Notes: generated by a model from the letters alone, not told the origin. A DNA stretch of 64,000 nucleotides from an uncultured Alphaproteobacteria bacterium (GCA_902526965.1 CABZMT010000001.1:62001-126000); one strand, 5' to 3'; positions 1 to 9,771 are shown, counted from the stretch's first letter. Numbers and translations: made by a program.

Positions 1-856
1 CTGCACCAAATGTAACATCTTCTCTAATTTTTTTACAATGTTTAACAAATTCAAATACATCTTTTGAGTTATGTCTTCTTTTCATTCTTTTAAGTATCAT
101 GTCATCACCAGATTGAATACTGAGGTGAAGATGAGGCATCACTCTTTGATCCTTCAATACTTCATCAAATTGTTCATCAATCTCTACACAGTCTATTGAA
201 GATAGACGTAGACGTTGTAATTTAGTTTTATCTAAAATATCTAAAATTAAATTGCTCATGCTATATCGGTGCTCAAAATCACTCCCATAGTCAGATATAT
301 CCACTCCTGTCAAAACTATTTCTTTGACTCCGTTCTCGACAACTCTTTCAACTTCGTCAATTAAGTAAAAAGGATCAAAGCTCCTATTATTACCCCTTCC
401 AAAAGGAATAATACAAAACGTACACCTATGATTACAACCTTGTTGAATTACAAGGCTTTCTCTGATGCTAAGATTGTTTGTATCTAAAGATGGGCGAATG
501 TCTTGAGGTGAATCAAAAATGTCCTCTTTGAAATCAATTTGGGACTCTTCATTAGACAAAGATATCCAGGTTTCTGATTTTAGTTTACTGATATTATCAA
601 TAACTTTATCAACTTCAGTCATTGATGAATATTTATCAGGTGATACTTGAGCAGCGCACCCTGTCATTACAATTGTTTTATCAGGATTTTCTTTTTTAAT
701 TCTTCTAATAGTTTGTCTTACTTGTCTTTCAGTTTCATTTGTAACTGCACATGAATTTATAACAATTATATTTTCATTATTATTGGATAGTAATTCCTCA
801 ATTTTCTTTCCTTCAAAATTATTTAGCCGACATCCAAAATTAACTACCCTAGACAT
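1..856 (-). CDS. mtaB: tRNA t6A37 methylthiotransferase MtaB (3' part missing)
   Basis: Radical-SAM enzyme that adds a methylthio group to threonylcarbamoyl-adenosine 37 of ANN-reading tRNAs. Only about 285 N-terminal residues are inside the window; the C-terminal part lies beyond base 1. Reading the minus strand from the ATG at 856 gives an N-terminal UPF0004-type domain with three cysteines (FGCRLN, NSCAVTNE, TGCAAQ), then the SAM-cluster motif CNHRCTFC near residue 140 and the following LTGVDI strand. The VTNE motif and ATP-free layout fit the MtaB branch better than MiaB. Its ATG directly abuts the dapF stop codon, so dapF and mtaB are co-transcribed, as in other alphaproteobacteria. Confidence 0.9.
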   Translation of the reverse strand, partial: MSRVVNFGCRLNNFEGKKIEELLSNNNENIIVINSCAVTNETERQVRQTIRRIKKENPDKTIVMTGCAAQVSPDKYSSMTEVDKVIDNISKLKSETWISLSNEESQIDFKEDIFDSPQDIRPSLDTNNLSIRESLVIQQGCNHRCTFCIIPFGRGNNRSFDPFYLIDEVERVVENGVKEIVLTGVDISDYGSDFEHRYSMSNLILDILDKTKLQRLRLSSIDCVEIDEQFDEVLKDQRVMPHLHLSIQSGDDMILKRMKRRHNSKDVFEFVKHCKKIREDVTFGA

Positions 857-1669
857 TTATATATTAATAGTTGATTTATAAACTAATTCAGCTGGACCTT
901 GAAGATATACCATCTTATCTTGAATTTCCGTTTTTAACTTTGATTGTTCTGTAACTATTTCAATTTTAGAGGACACAATATCGTTATAGTTTAAAACAAA
1001 TGCTGTCGCACACGTCCCTGAACCACAGGCAACCGTATGCCCGCCACCCCTTTCCCAAAATAATACTTTGATTTTAGATTTATTGAGTACCTGAACAAAA
1101 GTAATGTTTGCCTGATCAGGGAAAATTTTATTTTTTACAAGCAAAGGTCCTAGATGATTTAATTTAATTGATACTAAATTTTTAACTAACACCACACAAT
1201 GGGGATTGCCAATATTTGCTGTCATTATTTTTACTAATCCAGGTATTTTAATACCTTTAATATGAATACCTTGGGTGTCCATTTTTTTTGATAAGGGTAT
1301 TTTCTGCCAATCTAAAGTTACTTCTCCAACATTGATTTTGTATTCTTCTTCAGTTTTTTTACCGTGATGGATAAATTTATGACTTTTGATAATTACATTA
1401 TTGATTTTCTTTTCTTCAACTAAATATTTATAGACACAACGCAGCCCATTTCCACAATTTTTTCCAAGTGAGCCATCTGAATTATAAAAAGCAACTTGAT
1501 GGTACGCTCCAACTTTTTTCAATAAAATCAATTGATCACAGCCTATGCCAAATCGTCTGTCACATAATTTTTTAATAATTTTTTTTGATTTTCTAATTAA
1601 ATCAACGTTTTTATCTATTATTACAAAGTCATTTCCTGCCCCATGAGCTTTAATAAAAGGTATTTTCAT
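857..1669 (-). CDS. dapF: Diaminopimelate epimerase
   Basis: Converts LL- to meso-diaminopimelate for lysine and peptidoglycan synthesis in the cytoplasm. With the ATG at 1669 it is 270 residues, normal for the family, and begins MKIPFIKAHGAGNDF. Both catalytic cysteines are present: Cys72 in NCGNGLRC and Cys215 in ACGSGTC. NSDGS and GNPHC substrate loops are also visible. The frame stays open to a GTG at 1699, but the ten extra residues match nothing in the family, so the internal ATG is preferred. First gene of a minus-strand pair with mtaB, divergent from ffh. Confidence 0.93.
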   Translation of the reverse strand: MKIPFIKAHGAGNDFVIIDKNVDLIRKSKKIIKKLCDRRFGIGCDQLILLKKVGAYHQVAFYNSDGSLGKNCGNGLRCVYKYLVEEKKINNVIIKSHKFIHHGKKTEEEYKINVGEVTLDWQKIPLSKKMDTQGIHIKGIKIPGLVKIMTANIGNPHCVVLVKNLVSIKLNHLGPLLVKNKIFPDQANITFVQVLNKSKIKVLFWERGGGHTVACGSGTCATAFVLNYNDIVSSKIEIVTEQSKLKTEIQDKMVYLQGPAELVYKSTINI

Positions 1670-1718
1670 AGACCCGCTATAGTGATATAAAAACTTCACT
1701 TAATAAAGAAAAAATTAG

Positions 1719-1758
1719 TCGGCCGATGAGTATCATTCGCCGATTTTTTTTATTTTTT
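1719..1758. promoter_or_regulatory. Terminator-like hairpin in the dapF/ffh divergent gap
   Basis: An imperfect stem at 1719-1743 pairs TCGG, CGA and TGA with TCA, TCG and CCGA around a GTA loop, with one bulge on each side. On the plus strand it is followed at once by a T-rich run (1744-1758) that ends at the ffh ATG. On the minus strand it is followed by TTTTTT a few bases later. There is no Shine-Dalgarno site between hairpin and ffh. It looks like an intrinsic terminator but lies in the leader of ffh, so a cis-acting attenuator or leader RNA is inferred. Confidence 0.5.
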
Positions 1759-1759
1759 G

Positions 1760-3112
1760 ATGCTAGAAAATATAACAAATAAAATAACTGGAATTTTTCA
1801 AGGCCTCTCAAATAAAGGAGCTATTACTGAAAAAGATTTAGAGTTAACTTTGCGTGAGGTGAGAGTAGCTCTATTAGAAGCAGATGTTTCTCTAAGAGTC
1901 TCTAAAGATTTAATTAAAAAAATTCAAGACAAAGCGCTTGGCCAAAAGGTAATTGAAAATGTTCAGCCAGGACAACAAATTATTAAAATTGTTAGTGATG
2001 AACTTACAGAAATCCTCGGCACACAAAGCAGTGAACTAAATTTTAAAAATAAACCTTCAATCTTTTTAATGTGTGGTTTGCAGGGTGCAGGTAAAACAAC
2101 ATCTATTGCAAAGCTTGCCTATTACTGTCAAAATTCTCTCAATAAATCTGTAGCATTAGTATCAACAGACTTAAGAAGACCCGCAGCGATTGAACAACTA
2201 AGTATTTTATCTCAGAAAAATAATATTCAATTTATTGAACCAATTAACCAAAACATAAAAGATATTGTCAATAATGCAATTGAACAAAGTAACAAACTTT
2301 TATCAGATATTCTTATAATCGATACTTCTGGTCGTATCAGTACAGACGAGGAACTACTTTTAGAACTAAAAACTATTCACGATATAGCAAAACCACAAGA
2401 AAACTTACTTGTATTAGATTCTATGATGGGTCAGCAAGCTTTAAGTGTTGTAGAGTCTTTTAACTCCACAGCACCTCTTACGGGATTTATCTTAACAAGA
2501 CTGGATGCAGACCCAAGAGGAGGAGTTGCGCTCTCAGCAAAATATCAAACAGGTTTGCCTATTCGTTTCTTTGGATCTGGTGAAAACATTGAAGATTTTG
2601 AAGTTTTCCACCCAGAAAGAATTGCTTCAAGAATACTTGGCATGGGAGACGTTGTATCACTAGTTGAAAAGGCACAGAAAGACTTTGATGAAAAAGAAAT
2701 GGAAAGTCTGCAGTCCCAGATGTTGAGTGGGAAATTTAATATGAATGATCTTTTGAAGCAATTTTCACAAATGAAAAAAATGGGAGGTATGTCTGGACTG
2801 ATGTCACATATGCCAGGTGTAAGCAAAATTAAAAATATGATGGAAAGTGGAGATTTTGACGAAAAAGTTATTGATCATCAAATAGCAATTATTTGTTCAA
2901 TGACTAAAAATGAAAGAGTTGACCCCGACTTACTAAAAGCTTCAAGAAAAAGAAGAATAGCAACTGGGTCTGGAAGACAAGTACATGAAGTCAATAGGCT
3001 TCTCAAACAATTTGAGCAAACTAAAAAACTTATGAAACAAGCTCAAAAACCAGGTTTTGCAAATAAAATTAAAAGTTTATTAGGTGGAAACCAAATGCCA
3101 ACGATTGATTAA
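1760..3112 (+). CDS. ffh: Signal recognition particle GTPase Ffh
   Basis: SRP54 homologue that binds 4.5S RNA and signal sequences and delivers ribosomes to FtsY at the inner membrane. About 450 residues. Order: N domain (1-85), G domain with P-loop GLQGAGKTTS near 107, DLRRPAA, DTSGR and TRLDADPRGG, then the Met-rich M domain (QMKKMGGMSGLMSHMPG) and the RNA-binding GSGR region near 400. The ATG at 1760 is preferred over the TTG one codon upstream. First gene of an operon with rpsP 18 bases downstream. Confidence 0.96.
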   Translation: MLENITNKITGIFQGLSNKGAITEKDLELTLREVRVALLEADVSLRVSKDLIKKIQDKALGQKVIENVQPGQQIIKIVSDELTEILGTQSSELNFKNKPSIFLMCGLQGAGKTTSIAKLAYYCQNSLNKSVALVSTDLRRPAAIEQLSILSQKNNIQFIEPINQNIKDIVNNAIEQSNKLLSDILIIDTSGRISTDEELLLELKTIHDIAKPQENLLVLDSMMGQQALSVVESFNSTAPLTGFILTRLDADPRGGVALSAKYQTGLPIRFFGSGENIEDFEVFHPERIASRILGMGDVVSLVEKAQKDFDEKEMESLQSQMLSGKFNMNDLLKQFSQMKKMGGMSGLMSHMPGVSKIKNMMESGDFDEKVIDHQIAIICSMTKNERVDPDLLKASRKRRIATGSGRQVHEVNRLLKQFEQTKKLMKQAQKPGFANKIKSLLGGNQMPTID

Positions 3113-3130
3113 ATACAGAAGGGAGAGATC

Positions 3131-3742
3131 ATGGCGACTAAAATAAGACTAGCAAGAGGAGGTTCGAAGAAAAGACCTTTTTATAGAATAGTGGTGGCTG
3201 ATGAAAGAGCACCCAGAGATGGTAATTTCATTGAAAAAATAGGTAACTTTAATCCAATGGTGCCGAAGGATCACAAAGAAAGAGTTATGCTAAGCAAAGA
3301 AAGAGCTGAGCACTGGTTAAAAGTAGGAGCATTACCAACAGAAAGAGTTCAAAAAATTCTCTTTGAATTAGGAATGATGGAAGCCCCAAAAATAACTGAG
3401 AAGACGAAAAAACATTTACCAAAGGCAAAAGCTCAGGAAAGAATTAAGTCTAAAGAGGAAGCAGCATTAAAAGCAGCTGAGGATGCAAAAGCTGCTGAAG
3501 AAGCGGCAAAAGTAGAAGCAGAAAAACCTGCTGAAGAGACATCCACTTCAGATGAGCAACCTCCTGTTGAAGAAGCTGCAACTGAAAAACCAGTTGAACA
3601 AGAGGTAAAATCAGAAGAAACAACAGAGCCCAAGGAGAAGAAAGAAGAAGCTCCTGTAGTGGAAGAACCTAAAGCAGAGGAGGTTTCAACCGAGGTTGCC
3701 GAAGACAAAACTGACGATAATAAAGAGGAATTTAAAGAATAA
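3131..3742 (+). CDS. rpsP: 30S ribosomal protein S16 with long acidic tail
   Basis: Residues 1-80 are a normal S16 ([47 protein letters not shown]). After about residue 85 comes a roughly 115-residue low-complexity tail of Ala, Glu, Lys, Pro and Thr, probably disordered and net acidic. S16 is usually 80-110 residues, so 203 is long. The start is supported by GGGAGAG at 3121-3127. The L19 gene downstream carries a similar tail. The tail continues in the same frame to the stop with no sign of a frameshift. Confidence 0.95.
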   Translation: MATKIRLARGGSKKRPFYRIVVADERAPRDGNFIEKIGNFNPMVPKDHKERVMLSKERAEHWLKVGALPTERVQKILFELGMMEAPKITEKTKKHLPKAKAQERIKSKEEAALKAAEDAKAAEEAAKVEAEKPAEETSTSDEQPPVEEAATEKPVEQEVKSEETTEPKEKKEEAPVVEEPKAEEVSTEVAEDKTDDNKEEFKE

Positions 3743-3749
3743 TTTTCTT

Positions 3750-4247
3750 GTGACTTCCTTTAACAAAAATTTCATACAAGTTGGCGTAATTGGCAGACCC
3801 AAAGGAACAAAGGGTCTGCTAAGATTTCACAGTTTTTTAAATGATGATCGTGATGTAAATCAGTTTAAAGAATTTTATTTAGACGACGAGAAAATTATTG
3901 AATTAAAACTCGTCTCTTTCGATAAAAAAAGCCCACTTATAACAATCAATGAGATAAACAATAGGACGGATATTGAAAAGTTTGTTAATAAAAAAATTTT
4001 TTTAAAAAAAGAACAATTATCACCTGTAAAAGGTAATGAATATTACTTTCATGATTTAGAGGGATTAGATGTAATGGACAACAAAGACCAGAAAGTAGGT
4101 GAAGTATCTTCAGTCGTGAATTTTGGAGCAGGAGACTTACTGGAAATATATTTTACGAAGAGCATGAAAAGAGAATTTTTTAGATTCACTGAACAAAATT
4201 TTCCTTTGGTAAACATTAAAGAAAAAAAAATAATAATTAAAAATTAA
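3750..4247 (+). CDS. rimM: 16S rRNA processing protein RimM
   Basis: Binds S19 and helps 30S head maturation. The N-terminal RimM domain (IQVGVIGRPKGTKGLLRFHSF) is followed by a PRC-barrel domain (YYFHDLEGLDVMDNKDQKVGEV). The frame is open back to an ATG at 3696 inside rpsP, but family similarity starts just after a GTG at 3750, giving 165 residues, the usual size. The GTG start is therefore preferred with moderate certainty. Its TAA overlaps the trmD ATG by one base (TAATG), implying translational coupling. Confidence 0.9.
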   Translation: MTSFNKNFIQVGVIGRPKGTKGLLRFHSFLNDDRDVNQFKEFYLDDEKIIELKLVSFDKKSPLITINEINNRTDIEKFVNKKIFLKKEQLSPVKGNEYYFHDLEGLDVMDNKDQKVGEVSSVVNFGAGDLLEIYFTKSMKREFFRFTEQNFPLVNIKEKKIIIKN

Positions 4248-4972
4248 TGACCACATTTAATATCCTCACTTTATTCCCAGAGGCTTTCCCTGGTATTTTA
4301 CAACATGGTTTGCTAGGCAAGGCTCTATTAAAAAATCATTTTGAAATCAATACTATCAACATAAGAGACTATAGTGATCTGTCTGCTAACTCTGTAGATG
4401 ATAAACCATTTAGCGGTGGTGCAGGGATGATTTTAAGACCAGATATTATTTCCAAAGCTATTGAGGCAAACTTTAATAAGGATGAGCTAGATACCTTTAC
4501 AAAGATTTGTTTTTCTGCCAAAGGGAAAAATTTTTCTCAAAAAGACTTAATTCAAAATAAGTCAAATCAAAATTTTATTTTATTAAATGGTAGATATGAG
4601 GGAATAGATCAAAGAGTGATTGACTATTATGAATTTCAAGAGATCTCAGTAAGTGATGTCATTTTAAATGGAGGGGAAGTAGCATCTTTATTGTTTATCG
4701 AGGCATTTATGAGATTACAACCTGGTGTCTTAGGTAACGAAGATACTCACTCTAATGAGTCTTTTCAAAATGGACTAGTTGAACACGATCAATTTACAAG
4801 ACCAAACCCATGGGTAACTCCTGACCATACAGACATAGAAGTCCCAGCTGTTCTTTTAAGTGGCAATCATGCTGATGTTGATTTATGGAAACACCAGAAT
4901 TCTTTGGAAAATACTGAAAAAAATAGGCCAGATTTATTTAAAAAGTATTTAAAAAAAAACAAAAATGATTAG
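4247..4972 (+). CDS. trmD: tRNA (guanine37-N1)-methyltransferase TrmD
   Basis: SAM-dependent SPOUT enzyme that makes m1G37 and prevents +1 frameshifting. At 241 residues it has the family's usual length. Motifs seen are DDKPFSGGAGMILRPDI in the N-terminal part, the trefoil-knot SAM site LLNGRYEGIDQRV and SVSDVILNGGEVASL near residues 110-150, and GNEDTHSNESF before the C-terminal domain. Start overlaps the rimM stop. Confidence 0.96.
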   Translation: MTTFNILTLFPEAFPGILQHGLLGKALLKNHFEINTINIRDYSDLSANSVDDKPFSGGAGMILRPDIISKAIEANFNKDELDTFTKICFSAKGKNFSQKDLIQNKSNQNFILLNGRYEGIDQRVIDYYEFQEISVSDVILNGGEVASLLFIEAFMRLQPGVLGNEDTHSNESFQNGLVEHDQFTRPNPWVTPDHTDIEVPAVLLSGNHADVDLWKHQNSLENTEKNRPDLFKKYLKKNKND

Positions 4973-4982
4973 AATATGGCGC

Positions 4983-5022
4983 TCTAATACCACCCACAAA
5001 TTAGTATTGGATGGAGCACACA
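4983..5022 (+). promoter_or_regulatory. Hairpin in the rplS leader covering the ribosome site
   Basis: CTAATAC at about 4984 can pair with GTATTGG at about 5004 (one G-T pair), and the flanking GCT can pair with AGC in the GGAG-containing ribosome site just before the rplS ATG at 5023. Pairing would partly hide the start region. A regulatory role, for example autogenous control of L19, is inference. Confidence 0.3.
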
Positions 5023-5622
5023 ATGAATGAAATAATTAAAAATTACGAACAATCACAAATACAACAAATTTTAAAAAGCTCAAAAGTTTCAGATTTCGCA
5101 CCCGGTGACACAGTAAAAGTTAATGTAAAAATTAAAGAGGGAAACAAAGAAAGAGTCCAGGCATTTCAAGGCGTATGTATCGGAAAAAAAAATAACGGTC
5201 TTAACTCATCTTTCACTGTTAGAAAAATTTCTAGTGGTGAGGGCGTCGAAAGAGTTTTTCCACTTTACAGTAACGTTATTGACTCAATTGAACGTATCAA
5301 AGTTGGAGATGTCAGAAGAGCAAAATTATATTACCTCAGGGGCCTATCTGGTAAAAAAGCAAGAATAGCTGAGAGAACAGACGGTCGAGCATATGATGAT
5401 AAACAATATGTATCTTCAATAGATGACGTCAAAGAAGTTACAGAGGAACAAATTGAAGAAAAAAAAGCTGAAACTCCTGTAACCGAAGAGGCACCTTTAG
5501 AAACTGCTAAAGAAACCAAAACAGAAGTAGCATCTGCTCAAGAAGTCTCTAAACCTAATGAGGCGCCAAAAGAAGAGATACCTGCTGAAAAAAAAGCAGA
5601 AGAGGCTGAAACTAAAAGCTAA
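5023..5622 (+). CDS. rplS: 50S ribosomal protein L19 with long acidic tail
   Basis: L19 sits at the 30S-50S interface. Residues 1-115 match the family ([64 protein letters not shown]). The last roughly 80 residues are a Glu/Ala/Lys/Thr-rich tail like that of S16 in the same operon. The ATG at 5023 is chosen because GGAG lies eight bases upstream; the in-frame ATG at 5011 would put that site inside the gene. Confidence 0.95.
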   Translation: MNEIIKNYEQSQIQQILKSSKVSDFAPGDTVKVNVKIKEGNKERVQAFQGVCIGKKNNGLNSSFTVRKISSGEGVERVFPLYSNVIDSIERIKVGDVRRAKLYYLRGLSGKKARIAERTDGRAYDDKQYVSSIDDVKEVTEEQIEEKKAETPVTEEAPLETAKETKTEVASAQEVSKPNEAPKEEIPAEKKAEEAETKS

Positions 5623-5635
5623 GTTAAGTAGTATC

Positions 5636-7045
5636 TTGAGCAACCAAGGCCCAAAAACACTTTTTGATAAAATTTGGTCTGAGCATCTCGTCGGTCAAAG
5701 AGAAGATGGAACAAGTCTTTTATATATTGATCGTCATTTAGTCCATGAAGTAACCAGTCCCCAAGCCTTTGAAGGATTAAAAATCTCTAATCGTCCTGTA
5801 CATCGACCAGAAGCGACCATAGCTGTTGCAGACCACAATGTTCCTACAATAAATAGACAAAATATTGAGGATCCACAAAGTAAAATACAAGTTGAAACTT
5901 TAGCAAAAAACACAAAAGAACATGGAATTCAATATTTTGATTTAATGGATCAGAGACAGGGCATTGTTCATATTATTGGACCAGAGCAAGGGATTACCCA
6001 ACCTGGAATGACAATAGTCTGTGGGGATAGCCACACCTCTACCCACGGAGCATTTGGGGCACTCGCTTTTGGTATTGGCACAAGTGAAGTAGAACACGTA
6101 TTAGCTACACAAACAATAGTTCAAAACCCTGCAAAAAACATGAGAATATCAGTAAATGGCGACCTTCCTTTTGGAGTCAATTCGAAGGATTTAATCCTAT
6201 ATATAATCGGAAAGATTGGAACAGCTGGTGGAACTGGACATGTAATCGAGTATGCCGGATCCTCTATTATGGGACTCTCTATGGAGGGAAGAATGACCAT
6301 ATGTAATATGAGTATTGAAGCCGGAGCACGTGCTGGTTTAATCAGCCCTGATCAAACAACTTTCAACTATATTCAAGGAAGACCTTATGCACCTGGTGCT
6401 GATCATTGGGATCAAGCAGTGGAATACTGGTCGTCTCTCCCATCAGATAATGATGCTAACTATGATCATGAAATTGTTATTGATAGCTCCGAGATTGATC
6501 CGATGGTGACGTGGGGCACTAGTCCTGAAGATGTTGTATCTGTAAAAGGATTGGTACCAAACCCAAGTAGCGCTCAAACAGAAAATAAAAAGAAAAGTAT
6601 TGAGAGATCCCTTGAATACATGGGTCTTAAACCTGGAACAAAAATAACAGATATAAAATTAGATAAAATATTCATTGGTTCTTGTACCAATGGTCGAATT
6701 GAAGATCTTAGAAAAGTTGCTTCTATAGTTAAGGATAAAAAAATCGCTTCGCATGTTCAAGCTATGATAGTACCAGGATCAGGTTTGGTTAAAAAGCAAG
6801 CAGAAGAAGAGGGAATAGATATAATTTTAAAAGATGCTGGCTTTGAATGGAGAGAGGCTGGTTGCTCTATGTGCCTTGGTATGAATCCTGATCAATTAAA
6901 ACCTGGCGAAAGATGCGCCTCAACTTCAAATAGAAATTTCGAAGGTCGACAAGGTCGAGGTGGAAGAACTCATTTAATGAGCCCAGAACTTGCGGCAGCT
7001 TCTGCTATTACTGGGAACATTTCAGATATAAGAGATTTCACCTAA
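5636..7045 (+). CDS. leuC: 3-isopropylmalate dehydratase large subunit
   Basis: Isomerises 2- to 3-isopropylmalate in leucine synthesis, with LeuD. About 469 residues. The three [4Fe-4S] cysteines are in GSCTNGR and [32 protein letters not shown] is also present. The open frame extends back into rplS, but the extra N-terminus is a basic shadow of the L19 tail. The TTG at 5636 gives the typical start ([13 protein letters not shown]), so a TTG start is assigned. leuA is not in the window. Confidence 0.94.
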   Translation: MSNQGPKTLFDKIWSEHLVGQREDGTSLLYIDRHLVHEVTSPQAFEGLKISNRPVHRPEATIAVADHNVPTINRQNIEDPQSKIQVETLAKNTKEHGIQYFDLMDQRQGIVHIIGPEQGITQPGMTIVCGDSHTSTHGAFGALAFGIGTSEVEHVLATQTIVQNPAKNMRISVNGDLPFGVNSKDLILYIIGKIGTAGGTGHVIEYAGSSIMGLSMEGRMTICNMSIEAGARAGLISPDQTTFNYIQGRPYAPGADHWDQAVEYWSSLPSDNDANYDHEIVIDSSEIDPMVTWGTSPEDVVSVKGLVPNPSSAQTENKKKSIERSLEYMGLKPGTKITDIKLDKIFIGSCTNGRIEDLRKVASIVKDKKIASHVQAMIVPGSGLVKKQAEEEGIDIILKDAGFEWREAGCSMCLGMNPDQLKPGERCASTSNRNFEGRQGRGGRTHLMSPELAAASAITGNISDIRDFT

Positions 7046-7046
7046 G

Positions 7047-7655
7047 ATGGATAAGTTTAATTCTTTAAAAGGGATCGCAGCACCTTTACCAATAGTAAAT
7101 ATTGATACAGATATGATCATCCCGAAGCAATTTCTTAAGACTATAAAAAGAACTGGCCTTGGGGTTAGCTTATTTTATGAGATGAGATATGATAGTGATG
7201 GAAATTTAATTAAGGATTTTGTATTAAATACATCGCCTTTTGATCAATCTAAAATATTAGTAGCAGGAGATAATTTTGGATGTGGCTCTAGTCGAGAACA
7301 CGCTCCTTGGTCTCTTAAAGATTTTGGAATTAAGTGTGTAATTTCAACAAGTTTTGCTGATATTTTTTATAATAATTGCTTTCAAAATGGTATTTTACCG
7401 ATTGTTGTCAGTCCTGAACAACTTGATCAATTAATGACAGCAGCTACAAATCAAATTGAGTTTAGCATCGATCTACCAGAGCAAACTGTTAAAGCGGGCA
7501 ACCATTCAATTAATTTTGAAATTGAAGAATTTAGAAAAGATAGACTTTTGCAGGGATTAGATGACATAGGCATTACTCTTGGATATAAAGACAAAATTAG
7601 CGCCTATGAAGAAGAAAAAAAAAATAAAAAACCTTGGTTATTTAAGGACAATTAA
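7047..7655 (+). CDS. leuD: 3-isopropylmalate dehydratase small subunit
   Basis: Swivelling domain subunit of isopropylmalate isomerase. Length of 202 residues is typical. Motifs: [14 protein letters not shown] near residue 19 and [17 protein letters not shown] near residue 75, which hold the substrate-binding loop and the serines and arginine that contact the carboxylate. It begins one base after the leuC stop and is followed without a gap by leuB. Confidence 0.95.
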   Translation: MDKFNSLKGIAAPLPIVNIDTDMIIPKQFLKTIKRTGLGVSLFYEMRYDSDGNLIKDFVLNTSPFDQSKILVAGDNFGCGSSREHAPWSLKDFGIKCVISTSFADIFYNNCFQNGILPIVVSPEQLDQLMTAATNQIEFSIDLPEQTVKAGNHSINFEIEEFRKDRLLQGLDDIGITLGYKDKISAYEEEKKNKKPWLFKDN

Positions 7656-8738
7656 ATGAGCTCTAAAATTTTAGTTTTACCAGGTGACGGAATAGGTGTA
7701 GAAGTTGCAGATCAAACAATCCGAGTTATTGAAAAATTAAACGAACAAGGTCTTGATGCTATTTATGAAAAAGATTTAGTTGGAGGGGCCTCTTTTGATG
7801 TCAATGGTGAGCCATTAACAGAGGCTGTCTTAGAAAAGGCAAAAAACTCTGATGCTATCTTATTGGGAGCAGTTGGTGGATCGAAGTGGGATGATGTAGA
7901 AAGATCAAAGAGACCTGAAGCTGGACTATTAGGTTTGAGGAAAGAGTTAGAACTTTTTGCAAATTTGAGACCTGCCCTCGTTTTTGATGCACTTGTTGAC
8001 GCTTCAACTTTAAAAAATGATGTAGTAAATAATTTAGATATAATGATAGTAAGAGAATTAACGGGGGGTGTATATTTCGGTCAACCACGAGGAATTGAGG
8101 ATACATCAAATGGTAAAAAAGCGATCGACACACAAGTTTACCATGACTATGAAATTGATAGAATTGCCAGAGTCGCCTTTGATTTAGCTAGTAAAAGAAA
8201 TAATAAAGTTACTTCTGTTGAAAAGGCTAATGTTATGGAAACAGGTGTCCTTTGGAGAGAGGTTGTTAAACAGACTCATAAAGATTTTTCTGATATTACC
8301 CTAGACAATATGTTAGCCGATAACTGTGCCATGCAGTTAGTTAGAAATCCAAAACAATTTGATGTTATAGTTACAGATAACCTTTTTGGTGATCTTCTTA
8401 GTGACTGTGCTGCCATGTTAACTGGGTCACTGGGAATGTTACCATCAGCTTCATTAGGCGCAGAAAAAAATGGAAAAAGGCATGGTCTTTTCGAACCTGT
8501 TCATGGAAGTGCTCCAGATATTGCTGGCCAAGATAAAGCAAATCCTATTGCTACTATTTTAAGTTTATCAATGATGTTGAAATATAACCTTAATAAACCT
8601 GAATTATCGAATAAAGTAGAAAATGCTGTTCAACAAATCCTCTCTGAGGGTTATAGAACAGGAGATATTTACACAGATGAAAACCAAACACTTGTTTCTT
8701 GCTCTAAAATGGGTGATTTAATTATAGAAAGAATTTAA
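7656..8738 (+). CDS. leuB: 3-isopropylmalate dehydrogenase
   Basis: NAD-dependent oxidative decarboxylation of 3-isopropylmalate to 2-oxoisocaproate. 360 residues. Motifs: LPGDGIGVEV at the N-terminus, RELTGGVYFGQPRG near 135, DNLFGDLLSDCAAMLTGSLG near 240 and FEPVHGSAPDIAGQDKANP near 280 (NAD site). Its ATG follows the leuD stop directly. Confidence 0.95.
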   Translation: MSSKILVLPGDGIGVEVADQTIRVIEKLNEQGLDAIYEKDLVGGASFDVNGEPLTEAVLEKAKNSDAILLGAVGGSKWDDVERSKRPEAGLLGLRKELELFANLRPALVFDALVDASTLKNDVVNNLDIMIVRELTGGVYFGQPRGIEDTSNGKKAIDTQVYHDYEIDRIARVAFDLASKRNNKVTSVEKANVMETGVLWREVVKQTHKDFSDITLDNMLADNCAMQLVRNPKQFDVIVTDNLFGDLLSDCAAMLTGSLGMLPSASLGAEKNGKRHGLFEPVHGSAPDIAGQDKANPIATILSLSMMLKYNLNKPELSNKVENAVQQILSEGYRTGDIYTDENQTLVSCSKMGDLIIERI

Positions 8739-8739
8739 C

Positions 8740-9771
8740 TTGGCTTCTTCAAAAAAACCTAAAATTGCTGTTGTCGGAGCGACTGGAAATGTTGGAAGAG
8801 AGGTCTTAGATATAATCGATGAAAAAGAAATTCAATACTCTGATTTAATCGCTTTAGCTTCATCCCGCTCTAAAGGGAGTACAATTGATTATGGAGAAAA
8901 CAAGTCGGTAGTAGTTGCTGACTTAGCTGAATATGATTTTTCAGATACTGACATAGCTATTTTTTCTCCTGGAGCAAAAGTATCTAGTGAGTTTGCTCCT
9001 ATGGCAGCTAAACAAGGATGTATAGTCATAGATAATACCTCGCATTTTCGAACAGACCCAGATGTCCCATTAGTAGTTGCTGAAGTCAATCCAGAGGCGT
9101 TAAAAGATTTTAGAAAAAAAAATATTATTGCAAATCCAAACTGCTCAACCATGGGGATGCTAGTTGCAATTAAACCTTTACACGATCAATTTAATGTAAA
9201 AAGAATTGTTGTTTCAACTTACCAATCAGTTTCAGGAGCCGGTAAGGAAGCCGCAGATGAATTATTTAATCAAACAAAATCAATTTATGCTAATGAAGCA
9301 GTCGTTAAAGAGAAATTTACTAAACAAATTGCTTTTAATGTTATCCCACATATTGATGTTTTTTTAGATGATGGACAAACTAAAGAAGAGTGGAAAATGT
9401 TTTATGAAACAAAAAAAATACTTGATCAAGACATTGAATTAACAGCAACCTGTGTTCGTGTTCCAGTTTTTGTTTCTCATTCTTTAGCAGTAAATGTTGA
9501 ATTTAATAAACCGTATGATGAGGACCAAGTTAGGGAAATTTTTAAAAAATCACCAGGTTTGAAAATGATAGATTATCGAGCTGATGAAGGATATGTCACC
9601 CCTATTGAGTCTGCAGGCTTAGATCCAGTGTACATCAGTAGAATTCGAAGAGATACTACTATTCCAAATGGTTTAAACTTCTGGTGTGTCTCTGATAATT
9701 TAAGAAAAGGGGCTGCTTTAAATACTGTACAAATTGCAGAAATACTTATTAAAGATTATTTAAGTTCTTAG
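8740..9771 (+). CDS. asd: Aspartate-semialdehyde dehydrogenase
   Basis: NADPH-dependent reduction of aspartyl phosphate to the semialdehyde, feeding lysine/DAP, threonine and methionine. 343 residues. NADP motif GATGNVGREVL near residue 13, catalytic Cys in NPNCSTMGM near 133, and RVPVFVSHSLAVNVEF near 240. It starts with TTG one base after the leuB stop. Its last 23 bases overlap the 3' end of the convergent pyridoxal kinase gene. Confidence 0.94.
   Translation: MASSKKPKIAVVGATGNVGREVLDIIDEKEIQYSDLIALASSRSKGSTIDYGENKSVVVADLAEYDFSDTDIAIFSPGAKVSSEFAPMAAKQGCIVIDNTSHFRTDPDVPLVVAEVNPEALKDFRKKNIIANPNCSTMGMLVAIKPLHDQFNVKRIVVSTYQSVSGAGKEAADELFNQTKSIYANEAVVKEKFTKQIAFNVIPHIDVFLDDGQTKEEWKMFYETKKILDQDIELTATCVRVPVFVSHSLAVNVEFNKPYDEDQVREIFKKSPGLKMIDYRADEGYVTPIESAGLDPVYISRIRRDTTIPNGLNFWCVSDNLRKGAALNTVQIAEILIKDYLSS

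Noticed and set aside
3433-3708. Minus-strand Ser/Ala-rich frame opposite the S16 tail
   Set aside because: It is the antisense of a low-complexity GAA/GCA-rich coding tail, which creates long open frames by composition. Same applies to 5331-5519 opposite L19.
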